DNA from: JARRRL01 sp037380725 | GTDB taxonomy: Bacteria > Pseudomonadota > Gammaproteobacteria > Pseudomonadales > JANQJO01 | Length of the DNA: 5,211 nucleotides | NCBI GenBank assembly: GCA_037380725.1 | Contig: JARRRL010000177.1 | Span: 1 to 5,211 of the forward strand | Direction: 5' to 3' | Part shown: positions 1 to 5,211 of the stretch, one piece after another | Layout of the letters: each line of letters begins with the position of its first letter | Position numbering within the stretch: the first letter of the stretch is position 1 | Position numbers and translations under genes: made by a program | Notes under the pieces: model-generated | Told to the model about the DNA's origin: nothing | Databases searched by the model: none | The model's input: the letters and a program-made list of their open reading frames with translations, nothing else

Positions 1-512
1 CTGTCAGCATCTGTCTTAAAACCTTCTGTCTTAAAACCTTGCTCTACGCTTGGTTCAACAGCACGATCAACCTGAGCATGCGCCACAACGGCCTGATCAA
101 CAGGCTCACCCCCATCAACACTCGCGTCATTATGAGTAGGTATGATATCGGGCGTAATATCGGGTGTGCCAAGCTGAGACACGGGAGGCGGTAAGCTCAC
201 GCCTCGAACACTCACGCCTCGAACAGGACTGGCGTCAAGATGGGGCCAATCAGCAGATGGGATCGCCTCGATTGAATCCGTTGCCGCCAACACACTCTGC
301 CGCTCGCCACCCGTGCGCTCCAGAATCACCTCATACAGCCACAAACCCGCAAAAATCACATTGCCCAACAGCACCACTGCCAGCACCCAACTGCTCCCCG
401 ACCACCTGTCTTCTCGTAAAATCGGCGTCACGTGGACACTGGCTAAGTCAGGAACTTTGCCCCGGCGGCGATCACGCTCAGATTGCTGCAAAGCATCAAG
501 TATGTAAGACAT
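1..512 (-). CDS. gspB: GspB/ExeB, T2SS secretin-assembly partner of GspA (5' part; runs off the window)
   Basis: The gene is read on the minus strand from ATG at 512-510 and stays open to position 1, giving 170 complete codons without the C-terminus. The protein starts MSYILDALQQSERDRRRGKV, the hallmark cytoplasmic start of the GspB/ExeB family. A single hydrophobic segment follows at about residues 41-60 (SWVLAVVLLGNVIFAGLWLY), so the topology is inner membrane with the remainder in the periplasm. From about residue 70 the visible part is a hydrophilic, low-complexity linker rich in V, D, P and T, with tandem repeats VRGVS (97-106), TPDI (116-123) and GFKTE/D (159-168). The conserved periplasmic domain of the family should lie beyond the window. 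In Aeromonas, ExeA and ExeB form a complex needed to place the secretin in the outer membrane; the same role is inferred here. It lies 37 bases after gspA with no clear Shine-Dalgarno sequence, so it is probably translated from the gspA message. Confidence 0.93.
   Translation of the reverse strand, partial: MSYILDALQQSERDRRRGKVPDLASVHVTPILREDRWSGSSWVLAVVLLGNVIFAGLWLYEVILERTGGERQSVLAATDSIEAIPSADWPHLDASPVRGVSVRGVSLPPPVSQLGTPDITPDIIPTHNDASVDGGEPVDQAVVAHAQVDRAVEPSVEQGFKTEGFKTDAD
11..40. repeat. Perfect 15-base tandem pair at the window edge, in the gspB linker
   Basis: CTGTCTTAAAACCTT occurs at 11-25 and 26-40 without a mismatch. A partial third copy (CTGTC at 1-5) precedes it in plus-strand order. 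The units encode GFKTE and GFKTD (GspB residues 159-168). The array may continue beyond position 1. Confidence 0.88.
144..167. repeat. 12-base tandem pair in the gspB linker
   Basis: GATATCGGGCGT (144-155) and AATATCGGGTGT (156-167) match at 10 of 12 bases. They encode TPDI twice (GspB residues 116-123). The differences are mostly silent, so this pair appears older than the perfect 15-base pairs. Confidence 0.75.
196..225. repeat. Perfect 15-base tandem pair in the gspB linker
   Basis: CTCACGCCTCGAACA is present twice in direct succession at 196-210 and 211-225. On the minus strand it encodes VRGVS twice (GspB residues 97-106). The perfect identity suggests a recent in-frame duplication. Confidence 0.9.
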
Positions 513-549
513 AAGATGAAACGACCAGTCGCATGTTGAACACCATCCA

Positions 550-2739
550 TCAAGACTTTCGCAACGCTGTTCTCGTCGCGCGGTTGATATCAGTCGAACC
601 GGTCGACAAGGTGGGAACGCGTCCCTTCAGCAAAATCGTATTCATAGATACCAAAGTCTGAACACCTGCGATGCCATCCACAATCAGTCCTTGGCGACGT
701 TGAAAATCGCGCACCGCCATCTCCAATTCAATACCAAAATCAGATACCCCTTGCGCCAGCGAGTGACTGCCCATGACGCGCCCCAAATCCCGGCTGAATG
801 AGAACACTTTCGGGCCAACTGCACCCGGTACAATGGCACCGTCATAATTGCTAGGGGCCTGCCAAAACAGCACATATTCTCCCGTCCACTGTTGCGTCAG
901 AACACGCGCAGACACAACCACCTTATGATCCGCTACGTGTAACACAGCGTAATCTTGGTTTAACGACGCTAAGGTGGCCAAAAATAGGCCTTTACGTGGA
1001 TCCGCAACGGTTAAAATCACGGGACGATTCAATTGACGGATATCCATGATCGTCTGTGCTTTCCGTGAGACACACGCCAATTGAGCCCGATTAGCCGCAT
1101 CACACGGTTTCTCAAAAGCACCGACACCTACGTTTTTACCCCACAGATTCAGCAAGGTGGTTACCGCACGAGGCTGACTATCAGCCAGAGCCATCTCATC
1201 GGGCCAGAGAATCGGACCCGGCGTCGAACGCAGCTCCATGTCATCGCGATTCGACAGAGTGGATAAGGCGACTCCCGCTGCCGTGTCGGCGTCGTATCTT
1301 TTTGAATCCACAGGCTGTGGCGAATCAACCCGATGACTCGGATTCGCGTGAGACAACGCATCCCTTCCCACCTGCCCTCTTGCTACATTCTGCTCAATAA
1401 GCTGACTGGTGTCCACATGGTTATTCGTGATGCCTCGTGTCCCTTCATGCGCTGCCCTTTCATGCGTTGCCCCATCAAGCATTGCTACCTCTTGTACAGA
1501 CACCTCATGTGCAGCCACTTTATGCGTCGTCACTTCACGCGAACTGGAGGCCTTCACCGCTATCGCTTGAGCACTCGGGTCCTTCAAGCTAAGCGGGTTT
1601 TCAGGTAAACGACTGGAATACGGTTCACGTGAAGACGCGGGTGCAAGTGGTCTGGTAGCAGTCTCCATCGTCGAATTCGCGGCGTTATTGCTCCGCGAAT
1701 CGGACTGGCTGTTGTCTAGGTTATCATTCGACAGAGCATCAGTAGCGCCACCCGCTTCATCACCAGTATCAGCAACCAAGGGATGAATCGCTTTTGTAAA
1801 TCCTAAAGCCTGCATCGGCACACGCCCATAAGTGCCAAGCCAAAAAGACAGGCCTGCGCACACAAACAAACTGGCAGCAATACCCAATTTCAGTTTCAAG
1901 CGAAAACGATCCGCACAATATTCCAGCCCTTTAGGACCAAACACCTCTCGCACGGCTTCACGTAAAATTGCAGGCGTGACAATGTGCTTCTTCTGTACGT
2001 ACGCACCCAGCAGCATCCGATCACACAGCACATTAATCAAGCGTGGAATACCACCCGTGTGCTTCATAATCGCTTTGATTAACGTGATCGGAATCACCTG
2101 ATTACGACAGCCCGCCACTTCCATTCGATGGCAAATATAGCGCCACGTTTCCTTCGCTTCGAGGTGTCGAAGATGATAGCGCGCCGTTACGCGCTGTGAC
2201 AACTGACGCAGCGCAGGTAAGGCAAACACTTGCTGTAGCTCCGGCTGACCCACCAACACAATTTGCAATAATTTTCGGCGATTGGTTTCCAGATTGGTCA
2301 ACAAGCGGATTTGCTCCAGCACACCTGGCGACAAATTCTGCGCTTCATCGATGATCAGTAATGTCTTACGCCCATGACTGTGAGCTTCCAGTAAATGGCG
2401 ACTGATTACATCAACATACGGCTTGGCGCTCTTGGCGCCTTCTGGACACGGAACATCCAACTCATCACAGAGGGTTTCCAGTAATTCTTGTTGAGTTAAT
2501 TTCGAATTCAGGATAAAAGCGACATCACAATCGGGAGGCAATTGCTCTAAAAAACAACGACAAACCGTTGTTTTTCCCGTTCCGACCTCACCCGTCAGCA
2601 CCACAAAACCGCCATCCTGCTGCACCCCGTAAAACAGGTGAGCCAACGCTTCTTTGTGCTGATCGCTCATGTACAAATAACGCGGGTTAGGAGCAATCGA
2701 AAATGGCGCCTCTATGAGGCCAAAAAAACGCTCATACAT
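550..2739 (-). CDS. gspA: GspA/ExeA, AAA+ ATPase with periplasmic C39-like and peptidoglycan-binding domains
   Basis: This 729-residue protein starts with MYERFFGLIEAPFSIAPNPR, the typical ExeA start, which fixes the ATG at 2739. The cytoplasmic AAA+ module has Walker A GEVGTGKT (50-57), Walker B LLIIDE (127-132), a VLVGQPEL strand (161-168) and a sensor-2-like GGIPRLIN (229-236). One membrane segment lies at about 285-302. A long low-complexity linker follows (about 303-520), then a C39-peptidase-like fold (about 525-630, with Cys546 and Cys556) and a peptidoglycan-binding type 1 domain (about 665-702, with AVRDFQRRQG and VDGIAG). In Aeromonas, ExeA uses ATP and peptidoglycan binding, together with ExeB, to assemble the secretin multimer through the cell wall; that role is inferred here. 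Known ExeA/GspA proteins are roughly 530-550 residues, so this one is unusually long, and the excess is in the linker. It follows gspM after a 325-base gap and precedes gspB. No good Shine-Dalgarno sequence is visible. Confidence 0.95.
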   Translation of the reverse strand: MYERFFGLIEAPFSIAPNPRYLYMSDQHKEALAHLFYGVQQDGGFVVLTGEVGTGKTTVCRCFLEQLPPDCDVAFILNSKLTQQELLETLCDELDVPCPEGAKSAKPYVDVISRHLLEAHSHGRKTLLIIDEAQNLSPGVLEQIRLLTNLETNRRKLLQIVLVGQPELQQVFALPALRQLSQRVTARYHLRHLEAKETWRYICHRMEVAGCRNQVIPITLIKAIMKHTGGIPRLINVLCDRMLLGAYVQKKHIVTPAILREAVREVFGPKGLEYCADRFRLKLKLGIAASLFVCAGLSFWLGTYGRVPMQALGFTKAIHPLVADTGDEAGGATDALSNDNLDNSQSDSRSNNAANSTMETATRPLAPASSREPYSSRLPENPLSLKDPSAQAIAVKASSSREVTTHKVAAHEVSVQEVAMLDGATHERAAHEGTRGITNNHVDTSQLIEQNVARGQVGRDALSHANPSHRVDSPQPVDSKRYDADTAAGVALSTLSNRDDMELRSTPGPILWPDEMALADSQPRAVTTLLNLWGKNVGVGAFEKPCDAANRAQLACVSRKAQTIMDIRQLNRPVILTVADPRKGLFLATLASLNQDYAVLHVADHKVVVSARVLTQQWTGEYVLFWQAPSNYDGAIVPGAVGPKVFSFSRDLGRVMGSHSLAQGVSDFGIELEMAVRDFQRRQGLIVDGIAGVQTLVSMNTILLKGRVPTLSTGSTDINRATRTALRKS
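1444..1548. repeat. Degenerate 15-base tandem array in the gspA linker
   Basis: Seven consecutive 15-base units can be laid out at 1444, 1459, 1474, 1489, 1504, 1519 and 1534. The best pair is TTCATGCGCTGCCCT and TTCATGCGTTGCCCC (13 of 15). CTCATGTGCAGCCAC and TTTATGCGTCGTCAC keep the pattern, while the third and fourth units are more diverged. A possible eighth unit lies at 1429-1443. They encode pentapeptides at about residues 398-432, such as EVTTH, KVAAH, EVSVQ, EVAML and ERAAH. The period is a multiple of three, so gains or losses keep the frame. Confidence 0.65.
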
Positions 2740-2750
2740 AAACAGAAACT

Positions 2751-2781
2751 ATTTTAAATTCAGTAGGATCGATTCGCACAA
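2751..2781 (-). promoter_or_regulatory. Weak sigma70-like promoter candidate ahead of gspA
   Basis: On the minus strand a TTGTGC box (2781-2776) is followed by the AT-rich run TTTAAAAT (2758-2751), which offers -10 options such as TTTAAA at 17 bases or TAAAAT at 19 bases. TAAAAT ends only 11 bases before the gspA ATG, so a transcript from it would have almost no leader. The match to consensus is partial and chance is a real alternative. Readthrough from gspM could also supply gspA. Confidence 0.22.
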
Positions 2782-2789
2782 ACACAGCA

Positions 2790-2830
2790 CCCATCGCACC
2801 ACACACCCTTCCCGATTACCACCAAGGCCC
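2790..2830 (-). other. Cluster of seven short G-tracts upstream of gspA
   Basis: Within 41 bases the minus strand reads G3-N4-G2-N1-G2-N5-G3-N2-G3-N5-G2-N6-G3. This could support a two-layer quadruplex, or a three-layer one with a vacancy. It lies 51 to 91 bases before the gspA start. Structure and function are inference only, and the general G-richness of the sense strand contributes. Confidence 0.4.
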
Positions 2831-2937
2831 AGTAATCCAGCTTCGCAACCTCGATACCCTTTTACATCGTACTATTTTTCACCGATCAATCACTTGCTCA
2901 CCACCCCATAACGCACGCTCATAAACACAGTGTAATT

Positions 2938-2960
2938 CATGTGATTCTCGTAATCACGTG
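2938..2960. repeat. Inverted repeat with 9-base arms between gspM and gspA
   Basis: CATGTGATT (2938-2946) and AATCACGTG (2952-2960) pair around the 5-base loop CTCGT, with one G-T pair on the plus strand (a mismatch on the minus strand). The inner six pairs, GTGATT/AATCAC, are perfect. No T run follows in either direction, so a binding site or RNA hairpin is more likely than an intrinsic terminator. Confidence 0.5.
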
Positions 2961-3051
2961 CACCGTTCATACCACAGGAGATTGATCTAAAATAAACGTC
3001 TCGTCCTGTTGTATATCCCCCTTCACATTCCGTTCGACATCTCGTTCGATC

Positions 3052-3077
3052 ACCCACTGAAATCTTACCCACTGAAA
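3052..3077. repeat. 15-base-period duplication of the gspM 3' end
   Basis: ACCCACTGAAA occurs at 3052-3062 and again at 3067-3077, a spacing of exactly 15 bases. On the minus strand the first-read copy encodes the last GspM residues FSG and stops at TAA (3067-3065). The second copy, just past the stop and in the same frame, would read DFSG and then stop at TGA. It looks like a small tandem duplication at the gene end. Confidence 0.6.
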
Positions 3078-3595
3078 ACAATGGTCGCTTTCACGACTCC
3101 CGGTGAAGTGGGTTTATGCTCTATCGCTACATCCGTTACCGAAACACCGTAGCGACGTTGTAGATTATCCAGCCAGCCAATCAGCACTTCAAAATCCACT
3201 TCGTTAATCCACACGCGGAGTTCATTTTCGCCCTTTGGCTCATAACGTTGCAGCGTCACCTTAGCACGCTGCGCATCCTTAACCAACACAGCCTGCAACG
3301 ATTGGCCCGCAGGCAGTCGCGCATTCCCCCCTTGTTGGCGTACTTTAGGCGCCTCGGATTGAATCCACGATACCAACCCACCATAACTCAATAAGCTGCG
3401 TAATTTATTTTCCTTCCATTCATACAATGGGGTCCAAATCAACACGATTGTGAGCACCACAACAATGACCCCACTCAATCCCGCCAACGTCAACCGCTCT
3501 ACCGGTGATAAGGCGTTGTAACGCAGACTGACCGGCGTCATCACATCTTCCAATTTTCGAGTCAATTCCGCTACTTGATCTCGTATTGACGTCAT
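3065..3595 (-). CDS. gspM: GspM, inner-membrane platform protein of the T2SS
   Basis: The protein is 176 residues, close to the usual 150-180 for GspM. It has a short cytoplasmic N-terminus with the typical LSPVERLTLAGL entry into one transmembrane helix (about 36-54), followed by a periplasmic domain with a coiled-coil-like stretch and the conserved C-terminal ferredoxin-like region (about 112-174: LQRYEPKGENELRV, FEVLIGWLDNLQRRYGV, VKATIVF). GspM pairs with GspL and stabilises the platform linking the GspE ATPase to the pseudopilus. The in-frame GTG at 3598 directly follows a stop codon. I prefer the ATG at 3595 because GAGAAGG lies 6 bases ahead of it, whereas spacing to the GTG would be too short. 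The gene begins 110 bases after gspL ends, although these genes usually abut or overlap. Its last codons are duplicated immediately past the stop codon. Confidence 0.92.
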   Translation of the reverse strand: MTSIRDQVAELTRKLEDVMTPVSLRYNALSPVERLTLAGLSGVIVVVLTIVLIWTPLYEWKENKLRSLLSYGGLVSWIQSEAPKVRQQGGNARLPAGQSLQAVLVKDAQRAKVTLQRYEPKGENELRVWINEVDFEVLIGWLDNLQRRYGVSVTDVAIEHKPTSPGVVKATIVFSG

Positions 3596-3705
3596 CACTC
3601 ACCTTCTCATTCATGATCACAATTGCCGTTCAACGCGCTCGATTTTAATACACACGGCTTTTTAACGCACGTGACGGAAAGCAAGCGTCCGCAGCACGCT
3701 AGCCG
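3596..3705. other. 110-base gspL-gspM spacer
   Basis: The gspL stop (3708-3706) and the gspM ATG (3595) are separated by 110 bases. The frame of gspM is closed directly upstream by a TGA, so it is not a missed N-terminal extension. It contains the gspM ribosome binding site and an AT-rich run (TATTAAAAT on the minus strand) with no matching -35 box. I see no small gene or hairpin in it. Confidence 0.6.
3602..3608 (-). promoter_or_regulatory. Ribosome binding site of gspM
   Basis: GAGAAGG on the minus strand ends 6 bases before the ATG at 3595. It decides the start in favour of this ATG over the adjacent GTG at 3598. It is the clearest Shine-Dalgarno sequence in the window. Confidence 0.7.
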
Positions 3706-5025
3706 TCACAAGCCCCGTACGCGTATGCGCGCCATAATACGTCCATCGTTACTCCGATTTGCCGCATCTTCTTCAACTTCAGCGCCTTTCTGCTCAATAC
3801 CCGCTTTCAAACGGCTCATGACTTCAAAATCACTGAGCGACATTTCCAACTTCAACTCACCACTTTGTCCTTCGTAGGTCACACGCCGAAGTTGAATCGT
3901 TTGTCGCTTACCCCCATCGACCCTAAAAATTTGCTCGCCAACCGCCGACAAAGCGGGCAGAAAGCCAGCACTTTGCCCCCCTTCCCCACCTCGTAATTTT
4001 GCCTCCAAACGTCGACGCAATGTGCCAGCCGTCACATTACGCTCCGTAGGGAAAAAACGCATGTACGCGCTGACCGCTTTGACCTCCGCCTCCAGTAAGC
4101 GCGCCTCATACACCTTTCCTTGAACCACATACACGCTCATTTGCATCACAAACCACAGTGCCAACACCGCCGCCAATGGTTTCCACCGCACATTCAGTTT
4201 TTGTCGAGTGACTTCCTGTTTAAAATCGCCGACTAGCAAATTCGGTACTTGACGCTCAGCCTGCAAATTCATCAGCGTTTGCGCAAACAGCTGTAAAACG
4301 GGCTGCGTAATGTGTCGCCGTTCCAATGTGATGGGCACCTCCACCTCGGAAGACTCAATCTCGGATGCCAGCGCATCCAAGACGCGTCCTGAGACGACCT
4401 CATCTTTTTCATTCATGAGCGTTAATTTCAATGCGGCCTGAGCAGCGCCAATCTCATCAAATACCGCATCCAGCATCACGGGAATTTGTGTACTGGTGAA
4501 AGCCAAAGCCGAATGCCGACCGGTGCGCAGCAACGTGCGATCCTGCTTTAACACCAAGCCCCAGTGATCCGGTTCTCCATAGGGCAAACACAAGGCATCG
4601 GGTACCATTTCCTGCGGTATAAAACCGACCTCGCGCAATGCATCCAACCAATCATTGAGCACGCCCCGATTAATCACCGCGACTTCCACATTGTCCGGCC
4701 TGGGTTTACCCAAAATAGAAAAATGCAAATCATCAACATCTTCTGCCAACTGCTCTTCCAGCGCAAATGGCAATGCTTTATTCAGTACCTTCGGCTGCAC
4801 GCTTGGCATGGGTGTTGACGTTAACGTTACCCATTCAGCCGGTATCAAACAGGAAACACGCAGCAAAGGACGCTGATGATACACGTCCTGCACCCCGTCA
4901 ACCATTTGCTGCAAATCCCCAACGCGCGGACCTAAAATCACTTCCCGAGCACGAAACAGTGCCCAGTCCACGTGCAATGGCGCAAATGGTGCGGACAATA
5001 TGCGCACAATCAATTGATCAGCCAT
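3706..5025 (-). CDS. gspL: GspL, inner-membrane platform protein that recruits the GspE ATPase
   Basis: This 439-residue protein matches the GspL layout. A cytoplasmic actin-like region covers about 1-280, with the family signature LPFALEEQLAEDVDDLHF (85-102) and NLLVGDF (262-268). One transmembrane helix follows at about 283-301 (PLAAVLALWFVMQMSVYVV), then a periplasmic part with a helical stretch (about 303-345) and a C-terminal ferredoxin-like domain (about 375-437). In well-studied T2SSs the cytoplasmic part binds GspE and the periplasmic domain pairs with GspM and contacts the pseudopilus. The ATG at 5025 overlaps the end of gspK by 8 bases (ATGGCTGA), which supports both the start and translational coupling. 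Length is within the normal family range of about 380-460. No frameshift or missing segment is seen. Confidence 0.94.
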   Translation of the reverse strand: MADQLIVRILSAPFAPLHVDWALFRAREVILGPRVGDLQQMVDGVQDVYHQRPLLRVSCLIPAEWVTLTSTPMPSVQPKVLNKALPFALEEQLAEDVDDLHFSILGKPRPDNVEVAVINRGVLNDWLDALREVGFIPQEMVPDALCLPYGEPDHWGLVLKQDRTLLRTGRHSALAFTSTQIPVMLDAVFDEIGAAQAALKLTLMNEKDEVVSGRVLDALASEIESSEVEVPITLERRHITQPVLQLFAQTLMNLQAERQVPNLLVGDFKQEVTRQKLNVRWKPLAAVLALWFVMQMSVYVVQGKVYEARLLEAEVKAVSAYMRFFPTERNVTAGTLRRRLEAKLRGGEGGQSAGFLPALSAVGEQIFRVDGGKRQTIQLRRVTYEGQSGELKLEMSLSDFEVMSRLKAGIEQKGAEVEEDAANRSNDGRIMARIRVRGL

Positions 5026-5211
5026 CCGTGTTCACCACCGTTCGAAATTGCCGCGCTCGATCACGCCGAATCACCCGCGCCGGATTATCCGCCGAGAGAT
5101 CTGCGGGTCGATAAATAATACTGCGCATGACAAGTTTACTCCCCGCTAATTCAGCGGTCACTTTCAACAAAAAATATTCACTGTAGACCGAAAACCATTC
5201 AAGTGGTGGCG
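5018..5211 (-). CDS. gspK: GspK, minor pseudopilin at the pseudopilus tip (C-terminal 63 residues only)
   Basis: The minus-strand frame is open from the window edge to TGA at 5020-5018 and encodes 63 residues beginning PPLEWFSVYSEYFLL. The run FSVYSEYFLLKVTAELAGSK followed by MRSIIYRP resembles the C-terminal end of GspK, where a conserved S-x-Y-F strand precedes a hydrophobic strand ending in a basic stretch. GspK caps the pseudopilus together with GspI and GspJ. The stop codon lies inside the first codons of gspL (8-base overlap), the classic gspK-gspL junction, and this strengthens the assignment. The last 25 or so residues (from about PADLSADNPARV) form a polar, arginine-rich tail of uncertain role. 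The prepilin signal and most of the gene lie outside the window. Confidence 0.85.
   Translation of the reverse strand, partial: PPLEWFSVYSEYFLLKVTAELAGSKLVMRSIIYRPADLSADNPARVIRRDRARQFRTVVNTDG

Larger units (their letters stand above)
2740..3064. other. 325-base gspM-gspA intergenic region without a convincing gene
   Basis: No frame on either strand gives a protein I recognise. The longest minus-strand frame here (to 2890) starts inside gspM and has no family signal; the plus-strand frame over 2714-2911 is low complexity. This is where gspN stands in some T2SS operons, but nothing here has a GspN-like signal anchor or length. The region is strongly strand-biased: over 2761-2940 I count about 66 C and 21 G on the plus strand. 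It holds a G-tract cluster (2790-2830), an inverted repeat (2938-2960), the duplicated gspM end (3052-3077) and a weak promoter candidate next to gspA. No hairpin followed by a T run is seen, so no intrinsic terminator separates gspM from gspA. Confidence 0.7.

Noticed and set aside
164..514. Open plus-strand frame of 116 codons opposite gspB
   Set aside because: It mirrors the GspB coding sequence, which has a clear family start and membrane segment. The plus-strand product is low complexity with no recognisable domain.
1308..1320. Short palindrome CCACAGGCTGTGG in gspA
   Set aside because: It lies in coding sequence, has a one-base centre, and has no T run or regulatory context.
1249..1736. 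11-base direct repeat ATTCGACAGAG at 1249-1259 and 1726-1736, in frame within gspA
   Set aside because: It encodes LSN in a low-complexity linker. Shared codons can explain it, and the copies are far apart without flanking similarity.
2884..2987. Distant inverted pair GATCAATC (2884-2891) and GATTGATC (2980-2987)
   Set aside because: Eight-base arms nearly 90 bases apart in AT-rich DNA can arise by chance, and nothing else links them.
2890..3081. 63-codon minus-strand frame in the gspM-gspA gap, including a possible short internal peptide starting MNYTVF
   Set aside because: Its ATG lies inside the gspM coding end in another frame, the product resembles nothing I know, and no convincing ribosome binding site precedes the inner starts. 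GspN would be much longer.
3420..3620. 66-codon minus-strand frame starting just before gspM
   Set aside because: It overlaps the GspM N-terminus and membrane helix in a different frame. GspM has clear family features and the ribosome binding site fits its ATG.
430..4977. Palindrome CACGTG about five times (near 432, 1627, 2955, 3668 and 4972)
   Set aside because: Most copies are inside coding sequence and have no common flanks. The count is above a naive expectation but GTG/CAC codon usage may explain it.

Overview
This window carries part of a type II secretion system (T2SS, general secretory pathway) locus, with every recognisable gene on the minus strand. Read in transcription order (high to low coordinates) it holds the 3' end of gspK, then complete gspL, gspM and gspA, then the 5' two thirds or so of gspB, which runs off position 1. 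The gene set, the MSYILDAL-type start of GspB and the ExeA-like architecture of GspA point to a gammaproteobacterium (Aeromonas, Vibrio and marine relatives share this logic). Base composition looks close to 50% GC. I cannot name the genus.

Layout: gspK and gspL overlap by 8 bases, as expected for translationally coupled pseudopilus and platform genes. A 110-base spacer separates gspL from gspM. After gspM comes a 325-base stretch without a convincing gene, where a gspN gene sits in some T2SS operons. It contains a G-tract cluster on the transcribed-sense strand, a strong inverted repeat and a weak promoter candidate. Then gspA (729 codons) and gspB follow, 37 bases apart.

How the genes work together: GspK caps the pseudopilus tip. 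GspL and GspM form the inner-membrane assembly platform that connects the cytoplasmic ATPase GspE to the pseudopilus. GspA (an AAA+ ATPase with a periplasmic peptidoglycan-binding end) and GspB (a single-pass membrane protein) form the complex that helps the outer-membrane secretin GspD pass through the cell wall and assemble. This window therefore joins core-platform and secretin-assembly modules in one co-directional locus.

The most unusual sequence signal is recurring short tandem repetition with a 15-base period: two near-perfect pairs in the gspB linker, a degenerate array of about seven units in the gspA linker, and a duplicated 3' end of gspM that repeats the last codons. A 12-base pair also occurs in gspB. 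All lie in frame with multiples of three, so the periplasmic linkers of GspA and GspB appear to have grown by small in-frame duplications. I see no tRNA, rRNA, insertion sequence, CRISPR array or clear intrinsic terminator, and no evidence of a wholly new system.
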